From NCBI RefSeq assembly GCF_000010345.1, contig NC_009663.1, positions 2,294,001-2,358,000 on the forward strand: DNA of 64,000 nt, read 5' to 3'. This stretch comes from Sulfurovum sp. NBC37-1 (lineage in GTDB: Bacteria > Campylobacterota > Campylobacteria > Campylobacterales > Sulfurovaceae). The translations under genes were made by a program, and so were the position numbers. The notes below the pieces were generated by a model. That model saw only the letters and a program-made list of their open reading frames with translations, searched no databases and was not told the DNA's origin. Of this stretch, positions 1 through 9,271 are shown piece after piece (position 1 is the first letter of the stretch; every line of letters begins with the position of its first letter).

Positions 1-43
1 TCAAATACTATAAGAATTAAAATTCAATGCAGGGAGGCACTAA

Positions 44-1363
44 ATGCCGAGTCGTAAAAAACTACACCTTATCAGCCTCGGCTGCACCAAGAACCTCGTC
101 GACAGCGAAGTGATGCTCGGGCGTCTCAAAGAGTATGAGATCACCGATGACAATACGGAAGCCGATGTCATCATCGTCAATACCTGCGGGTTCATCGATG
201 CGGCCAAAGAAGAGAGCATCAACACGGTGCTCAACCTGCATGACGAACGAAAAGAAGACTCCATTCTTGTTATGAGCGGCTGCCTCTCCGAGCGCTACAA
301 AGAAGAACTTCAGCAGGATATGCCCGAGATCGATATTTTCACTGGTGTGGGTGATTACGAGAAGATTGATGAGCTCATCGCTTCCAAGCAGAGTACATTC
401 TCTCCGGAAGTCTACCTGGCGACTGAGACATCGGGAAGGGTCATTACCGGGTCGAACTACCATGCCTATATCAAAATCGCTGAAGGATGCAACCAGGCAT
501 GCTCTTTCTGCGCCATTCCGAGCTTCAAGGGCAAACTGCACTCGCGTTCACTTTCTTCCATCGAGAAAGAGGTACGCATGCTGGCAGAGCAGGGCTACTA
601 CGACTTTTCTTTCATCTCCCAGGACTCTTCTAGCTACGGGAGAGATATGGACCTCAAAGACGGGCTTATCGACCTCATCAAAGTAGTCGAAGCCATTGAG
701 GGTGTACGATCGGCACGCATTCTGTATCTCTATCCAAGTACAACAACTTTTGAACTCATAGACACCATTGCTGACTCCAAGATCTTCCAGACCTATTACG
801 ACATGCCCATTCAGCACATCGACGATGCCGTTCTTAAAACTATGAAACGCGGTTTCGGGGAACAAAAGACCATCGAACTTCTTGAACACATGAAAAGCAA
901 ACCTAACGCTTTCCTAAGGACTTCTGTCATTGCCGGGCACCCGGGAGAGAGCCAGAGGAGCTTTGAAAAGCTCTGCAGCTTCATGGAGGAGTTCGGTTTC
1001 GACCGATTCAACACTTTCCACTACTCCAACGAAGAGACAACGACTGCCTACCAGATGGAACAGATCCCTCAGGATATCATCAACGAGAGAGCTGAGATAC
1101 TTGGGGAGATCGCGGAAAGATCTACACTCAGATCGCTTGAAAAGATGGTAGGAAAAACAGTAGAACTCGTCATAGACGGAGAAAGTGATGAACACGAATA
1201 CCTCCTGAGTGCAAGGCCCCTGCAGTGGGCAGTGGACATCGACGGAGAGATCCTCATCAATGATACATCCGATCTTCCTGTGAAGTATGGAAAAGTATAT
1301 GAAGCAAAAGTGACGGAACTTGTTGGGATGCAGCTTTTGGCAACTTTGATTAAGGAATGCTAA
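44..1363 (+). CDS. rimO: Ribosomal protein S12 methylthiotransferase RimO
   Basis: Radical-SAM enzyme that adds a methylthio group to the conserved aspartate of ribosomal protein S12. The 439-residue protein has the family layout: an N-terminal UPF0004 domain opening with ISLGCTKNLVDSE and carrying further cluster cysteines (NTCGF, SGCLSE), a central radical-SAM domain with the CxxxCxxC motif CNQACSFCAIP near residue 150, and a C-terminal TRAM-like RNA/protein-binding region. The sequence SFKGKLHSR after the radical-SAM motif and the opening favour RimO over MiaB, which is encoded separately at 4093-5388. A strong GGGAGG ribosome site lies 7 bases before the ATG. Length is normal. It appears to be a single gene, ending in a structured 3' region. 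Confidence 0.95.
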   Translation: MPSRKKLHLISLGCTKNLVDSEVMLGRLKEYEITDDNTEADVIIVNTCGFIDAAKEESINTVLNLHDERKEDSILVMSGCLSERYKEELQQDMPEIDIFTGVGDYEKIDELIASKQSTFSPEVYLATETSGRVITGSNYHAYIKIAEGCNQACSFCAIPSFKGKLHSRSLSSIEKEVRMLAEQGYYDFSFISQDSSSYGRDMDLKDGLIDLIKVVEAIEGVRSARILYLYPSTTTFELIDTIADSKIFQTYYDMPIQHIDDAVLKTMKRGFGEQKTIELLEHMKSKPNAFLRTSVIAGHPGESQRSFEKLCSFMEEFGFDRFNTFHYSNEETTTAYQMEQIPQDIINERAEILGEIAERSTLRSLEKMVGKTVELVIDGESDEHEYLLSARPLQWAVDIDGEILINDTSDLPVKYGKVYEAKVTELVGMQLLATLIKEC

Positions 1364-1388
1364 CACACGCAGTGTGATGCGTGTTCTT

Positions 1389-1443
1389 GTCCTTCCGAAC
1401 ACCCTTGGAAGCAAAGCGATTTGAGAGGAAGGACGCTTTTTTT
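1389..1443 (+). terminator. Rho-independent terminator after rimO
   Basis: GTCCTTCC (1389-1396) pairs with GGAAGGAC (1427-1434) and is followed by GC and a run of seven T. A second, mutually exclusive hairpin is possible: GTGTTC (1381-1386) with GAACAC (1397-1402). A third stem, ACACGCA/TGCGTGT (1365-1384), lies just after the rimO stop codon. Confidence 0.75.
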
Positions 1444-1509
1444 GTTTCGTTTTTTCTAAACAAATGAAGAGAATAGCAATGCCACAGTTTGGCTAAAAGG
1501 TATTTTTAA

Positions 1510-2481
1510 ATGACATTAGATACAAAAAATCTCAAAAATAAAAAGAATCTCCTAGCCTTCTCTGCCGGAGTCGACTCCTCAGCCCTGTTTTTTCTACTCA
1601 TAGAAAACAACATCAGATTCGACATCGCTATTGTAGACTACAACATCAGAGAACAGAGTAAAAACGAGTTAGCCCATGCCAAAGCGTTGGCAAAAGAACA
1701 TAAACTCTTCTGTCATACCATTCAAGCACCTATGTTTGATACACACTTTGAAAGCAAAGCACGAAAATTCCGTTATAAATTCTTTGAGTCACTCATTCAG
1801 ACAGAGGGATATGACAACCTCATCACTGCCCATCAGCTTAATGACCAGCTTGAATGGCTGCTGATGCGCCTGACTAAAGGAGCAGGGGTTTCTGAGCTTA
1901 TAGGGCTGGAACCTGTAACACATAGAGAGAATTATACTTTAGTCAGACCTCTCCTTGAGTACAGCAAAGATGAACTGCTTATTTATCTGAAAGAAAATAA
2001 TCACCCCTATTTCATCGATGAGAGCAATATTGATGTAAAGTATGAGCGTAATCTTTTTAGAAAACAATTTTCTGATCCTCTTATAGCAAAGTATAAAGAG
2101 GGGATCAAACGCAGCTTTGATTACTTGAGAAAAGATAAAAAATCTCTTGAAAAAGATTTTGAAACAATTTTCACAGAAAAAAAGTTAAAAATCATCAAAC
2201 TGCATACCATCTCTGCAAAAATCAAGGCAGCCGATCTTTCTTTAAAAGAGCTAGGCTATCTTCTTTCTGCAGCACAACGCCAGGAAATAGCTAAAGAGCA
2301 AACCCTCGTCATAGGAGGAGAGTGGGTGGTAGAAATACAAGATGATCTGCTTTATATCGCTCCCTACAGAACAGATAGTATGCCAAAAGAGTTTAAAGAG
2401 CAATGCCGTATACTGAAAGTACCGCAAAAGATCAGAGCTTACCTTTTCAAAGAGAATATACACATTCAAGATCTCCCGTAG
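1510..2481 (+). CDS. tilS: tRNA(Ile)-lysidine synthase TilS
   Basis: ATP-dependent enzyme that converts cytidine 34 of tRNA-Ile(CAU) to lysidine so that it reads AUA codons. The PP-loop motif near residue 20 reads SAGVDSS, close to the family's SGGxDS. It is followed by DYNIREQS and TAHQLNDQLEWLLMRL, the usual HxxNDxxET-type segment with small changes. The protein is 323 residues, matching the shorter form without a large C-terminal domain. Translation starts at the ATG after AAAAGG. The gene is visibly richer in A+T than its neighbours. Confidence 0.85.
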   Translation: MTLDTKNLKNKKNLLAFSAGVDSSALFFLLIENNIRFDIAIVDYNIREQSKNELAHAKALAKEHKLFCHTIQAPMFDTHFESKARKFRYKFFESLIQTEGYDNLITAHQLNDQLEWLLMRLTKGAGVSELIGLEPVTHRENYTLVRPLLEYSKDELLIYLKENNHPYFIDESNIDVKYERNLFRKQFSDPLIAKYKEGIKRSFDYLRKDKKSLEKDFETIFTEKKLKIIKLHTISAKIKAADLSLKELGYLLSAAQRQEIAKEQTLVIGGEWVVEIQDDLLYIAPYRTDSMPKEFKEQCRILKVPQKIRAYLFKENIHIQDLP

Positions 2482-2504
2482 GGTGGTGCATTTTGCCCAC
2501 CATG
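2478..2504 (+). repeat. REP-like palindrome, GTAG-headed
   Basis: Begins GTAGGGTGG and closes with CCCACC around a short TTT loop (one bulged T). It overlaps the tilS stop codon and forms an inverted pair with 2603-2627. It shares the GTAGGGTG head with the palindromes around the RAYT gene at 42 kb. Confidence 0.6.
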
Positions 2505-2602
2505 TAAGAAAATATGCAAACGATCACATTCTTTCCGAAAGGACCGGAATATATGATTTTGCCTTTCGGCGGACCATTCATTTTATACAAATTTGTTCTT
2601 GT

Positions 2603-2627
2603 GGTGGGCATAAATGCGCCACCCTAC
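2603..2627 (-). repeat. REP-like palindrome, inverted partner
   Basis: Read on the minus strand it is GTAGGGTGGCGCATTTATG followed by CCCACC, nearly the same as 2478-2504. The two copies enclose about 100 bases in inverted orientation, as in a two-REP (BIME) unit, between the convergent tilS and xer genes. Confidence 0.6.
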
Positions 2628-3466
2628 AGATTTTTATCTGCCAACGGATGCGCACTCATGTACTCCTGCATCTTCTTGACAGAACCAAGTTTGGTATAGA
2701 CCTGTGTAGTAGCCATCGTCTCATGACCAAGCAGTTCACTGACATCTGCAATACGTGCACCATGGTTGAGCAGGTGCGTGGCAAAGGAATGACGCAGCTG
2801 ATGGGGCGTGACTTTCAGTCCTTCTTTTTTAAACAGTTTTGTCAGTTTGTATCGCAGCTGCGCGGCATTCATCGGAGCATTCCCTTTTTCAAAGAGATAC
2901 CTTTTGGGGCCATTCTGATCCATATATACACCGATCAGCTTTTGCAAAGATTTCATCAGAGGCAGTTCCCTTACTTTATTGCCTTTTCCGTGTATCTGTA
3001 TCCATTCGCCTTTGATATCTTCAAGTTTCAGCCCGCTGAGTTCGGAGATCCTCAACCCCAGACCGTAAAGCATACTGATAAGCAGTTTTTCTTCCACATT
3101 GGCTTTGGCCAACACTTCCTCTATATACTGTTCTTCAATGGGCTTTGGGAGGCTCTGGGGTACTTTAATGGACTCATCTGCTATAAGTTTTACCGGGATA
3201 TTGCACTGGTCTTCAAGATATTTGACAAAGGAGCGCACAGCTGAAAGTTTTTTGACGATGGTCTTTTTACTGTTTTTAACAATATTAAAGCGAAAAGGGG
3301 TGATGTCAAGAACACTTATGCCGTCCTCTTCGTAAAAATGGCTCACTCCGCTCATCTGGCGCAGTGCGATCTCATAGGTCGTTACAGATACTTCCGAATA
3401 ACCGCGTACATCAAGAAGATAATCAAGAAACGTTTCAATATATTCTTTCAGTTTCTCGTTATTCAT
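2624..3466 (-). CDS. Xer-type tyrosine recombinase
   Basis: Site-specific recombinase of 280 residues. The N-terminal SAM-like DNA-binding domain (about 1-90) is followed by a catalytic domain with all expected residues: Arg in GLGLRISEL, the HxxR box in HQLRHSFATHLL, and the final His...Tyr in LLGHETMATTQVYTK. The size and single-gene setting fit the Campylobacterota chromosome-dimer recombinase (XerH-like) rather than a phage integrase. No integrase-style attachment site or phage gene is nearby. It is translationally linked with the downstream-encoded acyltransferase at 3466. Which Xer type it is cannot be settled without finding its dif site. Confidence 0.85.
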   Translation of the reverse strand: MNNEKLKEYIETFLDYLLDVRGYSEVSVTTYEIALRQMSGVSHFYEEDGISVLDITPFRFNIVKNSKKTIVKKLSAVRSFVKYLEDQCNIPVKLIADESIKVPQSLPKPIEEQYIEEVLAKANVEEKLLISMLYGLGLRISELSGLKLEDIKGEWIQIHGKGNKVRELPLMKSLQKLIGVYMDQNGPKRYLFEKGNAPMNAAQLRYKLTKLFKKEGLKVTPHQLRHSFATHLLNHGARIADVSELLGHETMATTQVYTKLGSVKKMQEYMSAHPLADKNL

Positions 3467-4086
3467 TATATAATTGTATGCTCCAGCATTCTCTCGGAAA
3501 GATAGGCTTTTGCTTCTTCGAAGTCCATTCCTTCCAAGCTGACGCTCTGCAGATAGAAATCAACTTTTGAAAAAGGTTTGGGAATGACGAATCTATCCCA
3601 GCTTTTCAGCTGCCAGTAATTCTCTGCCGTGAAATTCATAATAAAGATCGGCAGACCGCTTTTAAGTGCAATACCCACTGCACCATCACTCATTGAATGT
3701 CTTGGACCGCGTGGTCCGTCAGGGGTTATCAGCACTTCTTCACCTGCTTTGATACTTTTAAACGCTTGCAAAAGTACCTGTCTCGCGCCTTTTTTGGTAG
3801 AACCTCTCAGGGGTCTTATGTGAAAGAGTTTCAGTGTCCCTGCGATCAGGGAACCGTCGAAATGGGAAGAGATAATAGCCGAGGCAGGCCGTGTCTTATG
3901 GATCTTTCTATACGCCTGCGGACTCATAAAAAGTTCTCCGTGCCAGCAGACACAGACATGCTGTTCTTCACCGACAAGAGAGATGAAGTGGAATTTTTTG
4001 GAGGTGCTGAACCAGATGATCCGCATCAATACATAAAGAAGAGGAGGAAGAATGACCTTCGCCACAGTTCTGAAGAAATGTTTCAT
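3466..4086 (-). CDS. DUF374 lysophospholipid acyltransferase-like protein
   Basis: A 206-residue protein of the DUF374 family, related to lipid A/lysophospholipid acyltransferases. An N-terminal hydrophobic segment (about residues 8-27) should anchor it in the inner membrane. The segments WHGELFMSPQAYRK, SSHFDGSLIAGTL and ITPDGPRGPRHSMSDGAVGIA are the conserved acyltransferase-like blocks. The exact substrate is unknown; a role in envelope lipid or lipopolysaccharide acylation is inference. It sits directly between miaB and xer on the same strand with almost no spacing, so the three are probably cotranscribed. Confidence 0.8.
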   Translation of the reverse strand: MKHFFRTVAKVILPPLLYVLMRIIWFSTSKKFHFISLVGEEQHVCVCWHGELFMSPQAYRKIHKTRPASAIISSHFDGSLIAGTLKLFHIRPLRGSTKKGARQVLLQAFKSIKAGEEVLITPDGPRGPRHSMSDGAVGIALKSGLPIFIMNFTAENYWQLKSWDRFVIPKPFSKVDFYLQSVSLEGMDFEEAKAYLSERMLEHTII

Positions 4087-4092
4087 TATATT

Positions 4093-5388
4093 CTATACCA
4101 ATACACCGTCAAGTGCGCCACGTGATGTTTTGATTATTCTGACGTCCACGATCTTCCCAAGAAGCTCTTCACTTCCCTCTACAAATACAAGCTTGCCGTC
4201 ATCACTGCGTCCGGAGACCCTGCCGTTAGATTTGAGTTCGTCAAAATAAACTTCGTGTACTTTTCCAAGCTGGGCATCCATGATCTCATCGAGTATCTCC
4301 GTATGTCTTGTCTGCAACCGTGTCAGCCGTTCGCCTGCGATCTTGTTATCTATCTGCTCTTCAAATTCTGCCGCTTCCGTATGGGGTCTGGGAGAGTACT
4401 TGAAGGAAAAAAGCTGCTCAAAACGTACTTTTTCCAACACATCCATTGTATCTTCAAAGTCCGCCTCGGTCTCACCAGGGAAACCGACAATGATATCTGT
4501 CGAAATAGTCGCTTCGGGGCAGAGCATACGAATCTTTTCACAGCGGCCCAGAAAATTTTCTTTGGTATAACCGCGTTTCATTACTTTGAGTAGAGAAGTA
4601 GAACCGCTCTGCAGCGGCACATGGATCTGTTTGCATATCTTCGGGTTGGAAGCAAACTCTTGGATGAAGGCATCATCCATATGCAGAGGGTGGGGAGAGG
4701 TAAATCTGATACGCTCCAAACCTTCGATCTTCGATATCTTTTGAAGCAGTCCGGTAAAATCTATCTTCTCTTCGGTTGCGCCGAAACGTCTGCCGTAATT
4801 GTTGACGTTCTGCCCTAAAAGCATCACCTCTTTTGCACCCGTAGCTACTGCTTTTGTGATCTCCTGCACCAGCAGGTCGCTTGGTATGGATATCTCATCG
4901 CCTCGGGTCGCCGGAACAATACAGAAGGTACAGGACTTGTCGCACCCGATGGAGATGTTCACCATTGCTTTGAAAGGGTTGGTCCTGTATTCACCGAACG
5001 CATAGGTACTCTCGTCGTAATCCGTATCGATCTCGACGGCATGTTTTTTATCGACCACCTCCGTGATCTTCGAAACATTTCTTGCACCGATGACAAAGTC
5101 CACTGACGGTGCTCTTTTGATGATATCTTTCCCCAGGTGGCTTGCCGTACATCCTGCAACGCCTATTTTAGCTCCGGGTTTTTTATATTTGTTGAACACA
5201 CCGATCTCGGAGAAGAGTTTGGCCACGGGTTTCTCTCTGACGGAACAGGTATTGATGATGATCAGGTCTGCTTCTTCAACATTCTGGGTAAGTTCGTAGG
5301 GTTCTTTCTGGTTCAGTTCCGCGATCATATGTTCGCTGTCGCGGACATTCATCGCACATCCGAGTGTTTCAATAAATAATTTTTTCAT
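4093..5388 (-). CDS. miaB: tRNA-2-methylthio-N6-dimethylallyladenosine synthase MiaB
   Basis: Radical-SAM methylthiotransferase acting on i6A37 of tRNAs, the step after MiaA (encoded at 18957-19862). The 431-residue protein begins [19 protein letters not shown], with UPF0004 cysteines in [13 protein letters not shown] and AGCTAS, the radical-SAM motif [15 protein letters not shown] near residue 150, and a C-terminal TRAM domain ending in the [15 protein letters not shown] region. These signatures distinguish it from RimO. It heads the miaB-DUF374-xer unit. Confidence 0.95.
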   Translation of the reverse strand: MKKLFIETLGCAMNVRDSEHMIAELNQKEPYELTQNVEEADLIIINTCSVREKPVAKLFSEIGVFNKYKKPGAKIGVAGCTASHLGKDIIKRAPSVDFVIGARNVSKITEVVDKKHAVEIDTDYDESTYAFGEYRTNPFKAMVNISIGCDKSCTFCIVPATRGDEISIPSDLLVQEITKAVATGAKEVMLLGQNVNNYGRRFGATEEKIDFTGLLQKISKIEGLERIRFTSPHPLHMDDAFIQEFASNPKICKQIHVPLQSGSTSLLKVMKRGYTKENFLGRCEKIRMLCPEATISTDIIVGFPGETEADFEDTMDVLEKVRFEQLFSFKYSPRPHTEAAEFEEQIDNKIAGERLTRLQTRHTEILDEIMDAQLGKVHEVYFDELKSNGRVSGRSDDGKLVFVEGSEELLGKIVDVRIIKTSRGALDGVLV

Positions 5389-5484
5389 TTCAATAGTAGG
5401 GTAGACGATAGTGAGTAAGTAGGATAAAGATGGAATGATTATGTAAGATTCTACCGGTCACGCACTATGCGCTACCTGCTCTCC

Positions 5485-5724
5485 TTAGGCAATGATGTGT
5501 ACTTCGTAGATGAACTCGTTGTCATCAAGACCGTATTTTACTTCACGCATATAAACAGAATATCCCTTCTCTTCGAAATACTCGATAAGCTCCTTGAGCT
5601 CTTTGTGGGAATTGTCCTTGTCGAAATAAAATATAGATCTGTTTGCTAGTTCCTCTTCCAGTTTTTTCAATTCGATGGTTTTCGGTTTTGCTTTCAGGGT
5701 GGTTCTAGCAAGTTTCAGTTTCAT
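5485..5724 (-). CDS. HP0268-family small protein
   Basis: A 79-residue acidic/basic protein whose whole length resembles the H. pylori HP0268 family: MKLKLARTTL at the start, RSIFYFDKDNSHKEL in the middle and EFIYEVHII at the end. HP0268 was reported to have metal-dependent nicking-nuclease and ribonuclease activity; whether this copy does is inference. The family is typical of Campylobacterota, which supports the placement of the genome. It lies between miaB and the divergent nusA. Confidence 0.8.
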   Translation of the reverse strand: MKLKLARTTLKAKPKTIELKKLEEELANRSIFYFDKDNSHKELKELIEYFEEKGYSVYMREVKYGLDDNEFIYEVHIIA

Positions 5725-5811
5725 TTCTATATACCTTTTGTTCTATTGTTATTCAGTTTATGACATTAATTTCATTTATTATACTTTATTTTCGGTAAAG
5801 CTTAGATGAGC

Positions 5812-5817
5812 TATAAT
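5812..5817 (+). promoter_or_regulatory. Probable -10 box for nusA
   Basis: TATAAT about 98 bases upstream of the nusA start in an AT-rich stretch. There is no obvious -35 box, which is usual for vegetative promoters in Campylobacterota. Confidence 0.5.
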
Positions 5818-5914
5818 TCTATTCTTCAAAAACACTGCTCCCCTGACGTTCTTAACACTGTATATGTTACCTCTTGTAGCGGTATGAATTGAAACTTTAT
5901 CAAGGAAATGAATT

Positions 5915-7078
5915 ATGGAAAAAATATTAGACATTATCGATGCGATTGCACATGAAAAGAATATTTCAAGAGAACACGCTCTCGAAGCGTTCAAGGAAGC
6001 ATTGGTCAATACCGCCAAAAAACTGACAAGCTTCACAAGTAACTTTGAAGTGACGATCGACAATGACACCAAAACCTACTCCGTGCAGAAAGTCATTACC
6101 ATTGTGGCGGACGATGACGAACAGCTTTTTGTCGAAGTGGGAAAAGAGGATAACAAAGAGATGATACCCTCGGATGCTGTTATGCCTCTCTCTGAAGCAA
6201 AGGAATTCGATGAATCACTCGAGATCGGTGACAAGTTGACAGAGGAATTCGTTCTCGAAGACTACGGGCGTACAGCCTCTGCCAACCTTTTTAGAGAACT
6301 CGAGTATCACATCCAGAGACGTATCGAGCAGGATCTCTTTGAGAAATACAGAGAGAAGGTCGGTACCGTCATGCTGGGAACTGTCAACCGAATTGATGCA
6401 GATGACAACACCCATGTGGAGATCGGTGAGCTCAAGGGTATCCTGACACTCAGAAACCGTATCAAAGGCGAGAAATTCAAGCGTGGTGACACCATCAGGG
6501 CACTGCTCAGATATGTTAGTGTCGATCCTCAGTACGGCCTTTTCCTCGAACTGACAAGAACCTCACCCAAATTCCTTGAAGCACTGATGGCAAGCGAAGT
6601 GCCCGAGATTGCGGACGGTGTCGTAGAAATTGTCAATGCAGCAAGGATACCGGGGGAACGAGCGAAGATCGCTCTGAAAACCGAGCAGATGAACGTGGAC
6701 CCTATCGGTGCGGCCGTCGGTGTCAAGGGTGTACGTATCAACGCGGTAAGCGAAGAGCTGAACGGTGAGAACATCGACTGTATTGAGTACTCGCCAATCC
6801 CGGAGATATTCATCACAAGAGCACTCAGCCCTGCAATTACACAGAGTATCAAAGTGGATCAGGATGAAAAGAAAGCCGTTGTCAATATTACCGGGGACCA
6901 GAAAGCCAAAGCCATCGGAAAAAGCGGGATCAACATCCGTCTGGCATCTATGCTGACAGGCTATACCATCGAACTGAATGAAGTCGAAGGCGTGACAGAA
7001 AGACAGCCTGAGTCTGCTGCCGGCGGTGAAGCGGAGAAAACGAAAGATACGAGTGCGTTGGAAGATCTGTTTAAATAA
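5915..7078 (+). CDS. nusA: Transcription termination/antitermination protein NusA
   Basis: RNA polymerase-binding elongation factor of 387 residues. The N-terminal domain starts MEKILDIIDAIAHEKNISREHALEAFKEAL, followed by an S1 domain (about 135-200), then two KH domains with NAARIPGERAKIAL and GVKGVRINAVSEELNGENID, and a second KH ending in GKSGINIRLASMLTGYTIEL. It lacks the acidic C-terminal repeats of enterobacterial NusA. An AAGGA ribosome site precedes the ATG; an earlier ATG at 5908 runs into a stop after seven codons. It is not followed by infB here, so it stands alone. Confidence 0.95.
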   Translation: MEKILDIIDAIAHEKNISREHALEAFKEALVNTAKKLTSFTSNFEVTIDNDTKTYSVQKVITIVADDDEQLFVEVGKEDNKEMIPSDAVMPLSEAKEFDESLEIGDKLTEEFVLEDYGRTASANLFRELEYHIQRRIEQDLFEKYREKVGTVMLGTVNRIDADDNTHVEIGELKGILTLRNRIKGEKFKRGDTIRALLRYVSVDPQYGLFLELTRTSPKFLEALMASEVPEIADGVVEIVNAARIPGERAKIALKTEQMNVDPIGAAVGVKGVRINAVSEELNGENIDCIEYSPIPEIFITRALSPAITQSIKVDQDEKKAVVNITGDQKAKAIGKSGINIRLASMLTGYTIELNEVEGVTERQPESAAGGEAEKTKDTSALEDLFK

Positions 7079-7119
7079 TTATTATATACGCGTGGATTCC
7101 GTATTACAATTCAGGCTAG

Positions 7120-7140
7120 TTCCCATACTTTGCGTGGGAA
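7120..7140. repeat. TTCCCA...TGGGAA palindrome
   Basis: Inverted repeat TTCCCA / TGGGAA separated by nine bases, in the 187-bp gap between nusA and tpiA. It resembles the short TTCCCACGC-type dispersed palindromes known in other proteobacteria. It could serve as a bidirectional terminator, though there is no T run. Confidence 0.5.
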
Positions 7141-7197
7141 TTTATATGAGTATATAAAAAAACAGAGAGTTGGTTTTGGAACAATCAGAGACGTATG

Positions 7198-7222
7198 CGT
7201 TACCACGTTCAACGTGGTAACG
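7198..7222. repeat. Perfect 12-bp palindrome
   Basis: CGTTACCACGTT and its exact complement AACGTGGTAACG, separated by one base, between the convergent nusA and tpiA genes. No T run follows in either direction. It is either a strong hairpin in both transcripts or a dispersed palindromic repeat. Confidence 0.7.
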
Positions 7223-7235
7223 AGTTAAGAAGCTG

Positions 7236-7256
7236 TGAGTAACCCCACCCTACGCG
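7236..7256 (-). repeat. Degenerate REP-like remnant
   Basis: GTGAGTAACCCCACCCTACG carries the CACCCTACGCG end seen in the REP-like palindromes at 19.9 and 42.5 kb, but its stem is eroded. Confidence 0.35.
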
Positions 7257-7265
7257 ATTTAATAA

Positions 7266-7955
7266 TTATGCAAAGATCATCTGCGTAAAACTCTCCACCT
7301 CCAGAGAAGCAGAACCCACCAAAACACCATCCACACTCTCGATAGCAGTAATTTCTTTAATGTTTGCCGGCTTTACGGAACCACCATATAGAAGTGGTCT
7401 GTCAAAATGCTGTTTGAGTGCAGCATGGGTAGAGGCGATCGCTTCTGTTGTGGCGGAGTGTCCCGTACCGATCGCCCAGATCGGTTCGTAAGCAACGATC
7501 ATTTTCTCATAACTGAGGTCAATCCCTTCGAACTGGGAAAGAAGATGTACCATCACGGCTTCCTCTCCTGCTTCCCTTACCTCCAAAGCCTCGCCGATAC
7601 AGTAGATGATCTCAAAACCCTGTGATTTGAAATAGGAGAACTTTTCAGCCACAAATGCCTGATCTTCACCCAAAATATCACGCCGTTCACTATGTCCGAT
7701 GAGAATGGTTTTGATAGCGAATTCGTCAAGCTGATCGAGGCCAATCTCACCAGTAAAGGCACCATTCTTCTCCAGATAAGCGTTCTGTGCACCGATTGTG
7801 AAGTCACCATCATAATGGTCAAGTGCCGTTGAAGGAGGAAAGACAAACACACGGTCTTCACTGCGTTTTGAAGCCAATTTCTGATTCAAAGCATCCAGAT
7901 ATGCTTTGGTTGATGCACGTGTATGATTCATTTTAAAATTGGCTGCAAAGATCAT
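7266..7955 (-). CDS. tpiA: Triosephosphate isomerase
   Basis: Interconverts dihydroxyacetone phosphate and glyceraldehyde 3-phosphate. The start was taken as the ATG at 7955 (MIFAANFKMNHTRAS), which has AAGGGA upstream and matches the family N-terminus; a longer frame to 8039 adds an unrelated basic stretch. The protein is 229 residues, slightly shorter than most. Catalytic residues are visible: Lys in NFKMNH, His in IGHSERR, Glu in VAYEPIWAIGTG, and the phosphate-binding LLYGGSVKPAN. Last gene of the gap-pgk-tpiA unit, about 106 bases after pgk. Confidence 0.93.
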   Translation of the reverse strand: MIFAANFKMNHTRASTKAYLDALNQKLASKRSEDRVFVFPPSTALDHYDGDFTIGAQNAYLEKNGAFTGEIGLDQLDEFAIKTILIGHSERRDILGEDQAFVAEKFSYFKSQGFEIIYCIGEALEVREAGEEAVMVHLLSQFEGIDLSYEKMIVAYEPIWAIGTGHSATTEAIASTHAALKQHFDRPLLYGGSVKPANIKEITAIESVDGVLVGSASLEVESFTQMIFA

Positions 7956-8061
7956 TATATATCCCTTGATTTTCTTAAATATTTTTACCCATTTCGGAAG
8001 TGATGGCTTCAGCCTCACCAAAATGCGGAGCCAAAGCACCGCTTCCAGCTATGCTTGTTTT

Positions 8062-9258
8062 TTAGTTTTCCAGTGCTTCTATGCCCGGAAGCTTTATGCC
8101 CTCAATAAGTTTCAGGCTTGCACCGCCACCGGTACTGACAAAGGTCATCTCATCTACGTCTCCAGCTCTCTGAGCCACATCGGCTGTATCACCTCCGCCA
8201 ACGATGGTCGTAGCATGCGTCTCGGCGATATGGTGGGACATCATAATGCTTCCCTTCGAGAACTTGTCCATCTCGTAAACACCCATCGGTCCGTTCCAGA
8301 TAATCGTCTGCGCATCATTCAGGACTTCACGGAAAAGCCTTGAACTTGCTGGTCCCGTATCGAGTCCCATCCAGTCATGCGGGATCTCCTGGGAAGGAAG
8401 ATATTTGACAGCGGTATTTTCAGAAAATTCAGGTGCTACGACAAAATCGACAGGAAGATAAAATTTCACTCCCAAAGAATGTGCCTTTTCCATAATATCT
8501 CTTGCTTCTCCAATCAAATCATCTTCCACAAGTGATTTACCGATCTCATAGCCCTGTGCTTTCAGAAAGGTAAAAGCCATACCTCCACCGATGATCACTT
8601 TGTCAACTTTGTTCAGCAGATTATTCAGTGCTTGAAGTTTTCCGGAAACTTTTGAACCCCCAACCACGGCAATAAAGGGTCTGATAGGGTTCTCAAGTAC
8701 TTTACCGAAGAAGTTCACTTCTTTACTTAAAAGAAAGCCAGCTGCTTTGTGGTCTTTATCAAACTGCATAGCAATCGCATAGATTGAAGCATGCTTTCGG
8801 TGACAGGCACCGAAAGCATCATTGATATAGACATCTGCAAACGATGCCAGCTCTTTGGCAAATGTTTCATCATTGGCTGTTTCCCCTGCTTCATAGCGGA
8901 GGTTTTCAAGCATTAAAATATCCCCCTCCTGAAGTTTTGATGCTTTTTCTTTGGCATCCGGACCGACAACATCATTTGCCATATATAGTTCATTTTTGAT
9001 CTTCAAAAGCGTGTGCAGTCTTTTGGCTACCGGACGCAGAGAATATTTTTCTTCATATTTTCCCGGTTCCGGTCGTTCATAATGGGAAGCAAGAATAATC
9101 TTGCATCCCCTGTCAATACAGTAGCGGATCGTATGCAGAGCAGAGCGGATACGTCTATCATCCGTAATGTTTCCAAATTCATCTTTCGGTACGTTAAAGT
9201 CACAGCGTATAAATACTCTTTTCTCGTCAATCTCGATATCTTTGATTGTTCTTAGCAT
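8062..9258 (-). CDS. pgk: Phosphoglycerate kinase
   Basis: Transfers phosphate between 1,3-bisphosphoglycerate and ADP (reverse direction in gluconeogenesis or CO2 fixation). A 398-residue monomer of normal length. The N-terminal domain has [20 protein letters not shown] and the substrate-binding HYERPEP; the C-terminal domain has [24 protein letters not shown] and the nucleotide-binding GGGDTADVA. It begins 13 bases after the gap stop codon, so the two are cotranscribed. Confidence 0.96.
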   Translation of the reverse strand: MLRTIKDIEIDEKRVFIRCDFNVPKDEFGNITDDRRIRSALHTIRYCIDRGCKIILASHYERPEPGKYEEKYSLRPVAKRLHTLLKIKNELYMANDVVGPDAKEKASKLQEGDILMLENLRYEAGETANDETFAKELASFADVYINDAFGACHRKHASIYAIAMQFDKDHKAAGFLLSKEVNFFGKVLENPIRPFIAVVGGSKVSGKLQALNNLLNKVDKVIIGGGMAFTFLKAQGYEIGKSLVEDDLIGEARDIMEKAHSLGVKFYLPVDFVVAPEFSENTAVKYLPSQEIPHDWMGLDTGPASSRLFREVLNDAQTIIWNGPMGVYEMDKFSKGSIMMSHHIAETHATTIVGGGDTADVAQRAGDVDEMTFVSTGGGASLKLIEGIKLPGIEALEN

Positions 9259-9271
9259 AAATTCCCCAATA

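Noticed and set aside
1365-1445. Possible signal-recognition-particle RNA after rimO (GGAAGCA present)
   Set aside because: The conserved loop motif of 4.5S RNA is not present in the right order; terminator hairpins explain the structure.
2624-3466. Tyrosine recombinase as a phage or island integrase
   Set aside because: No phage genes, direct repeats or tRNA target are near, and size and motifs fit a chromosome-dimer Xer protein.
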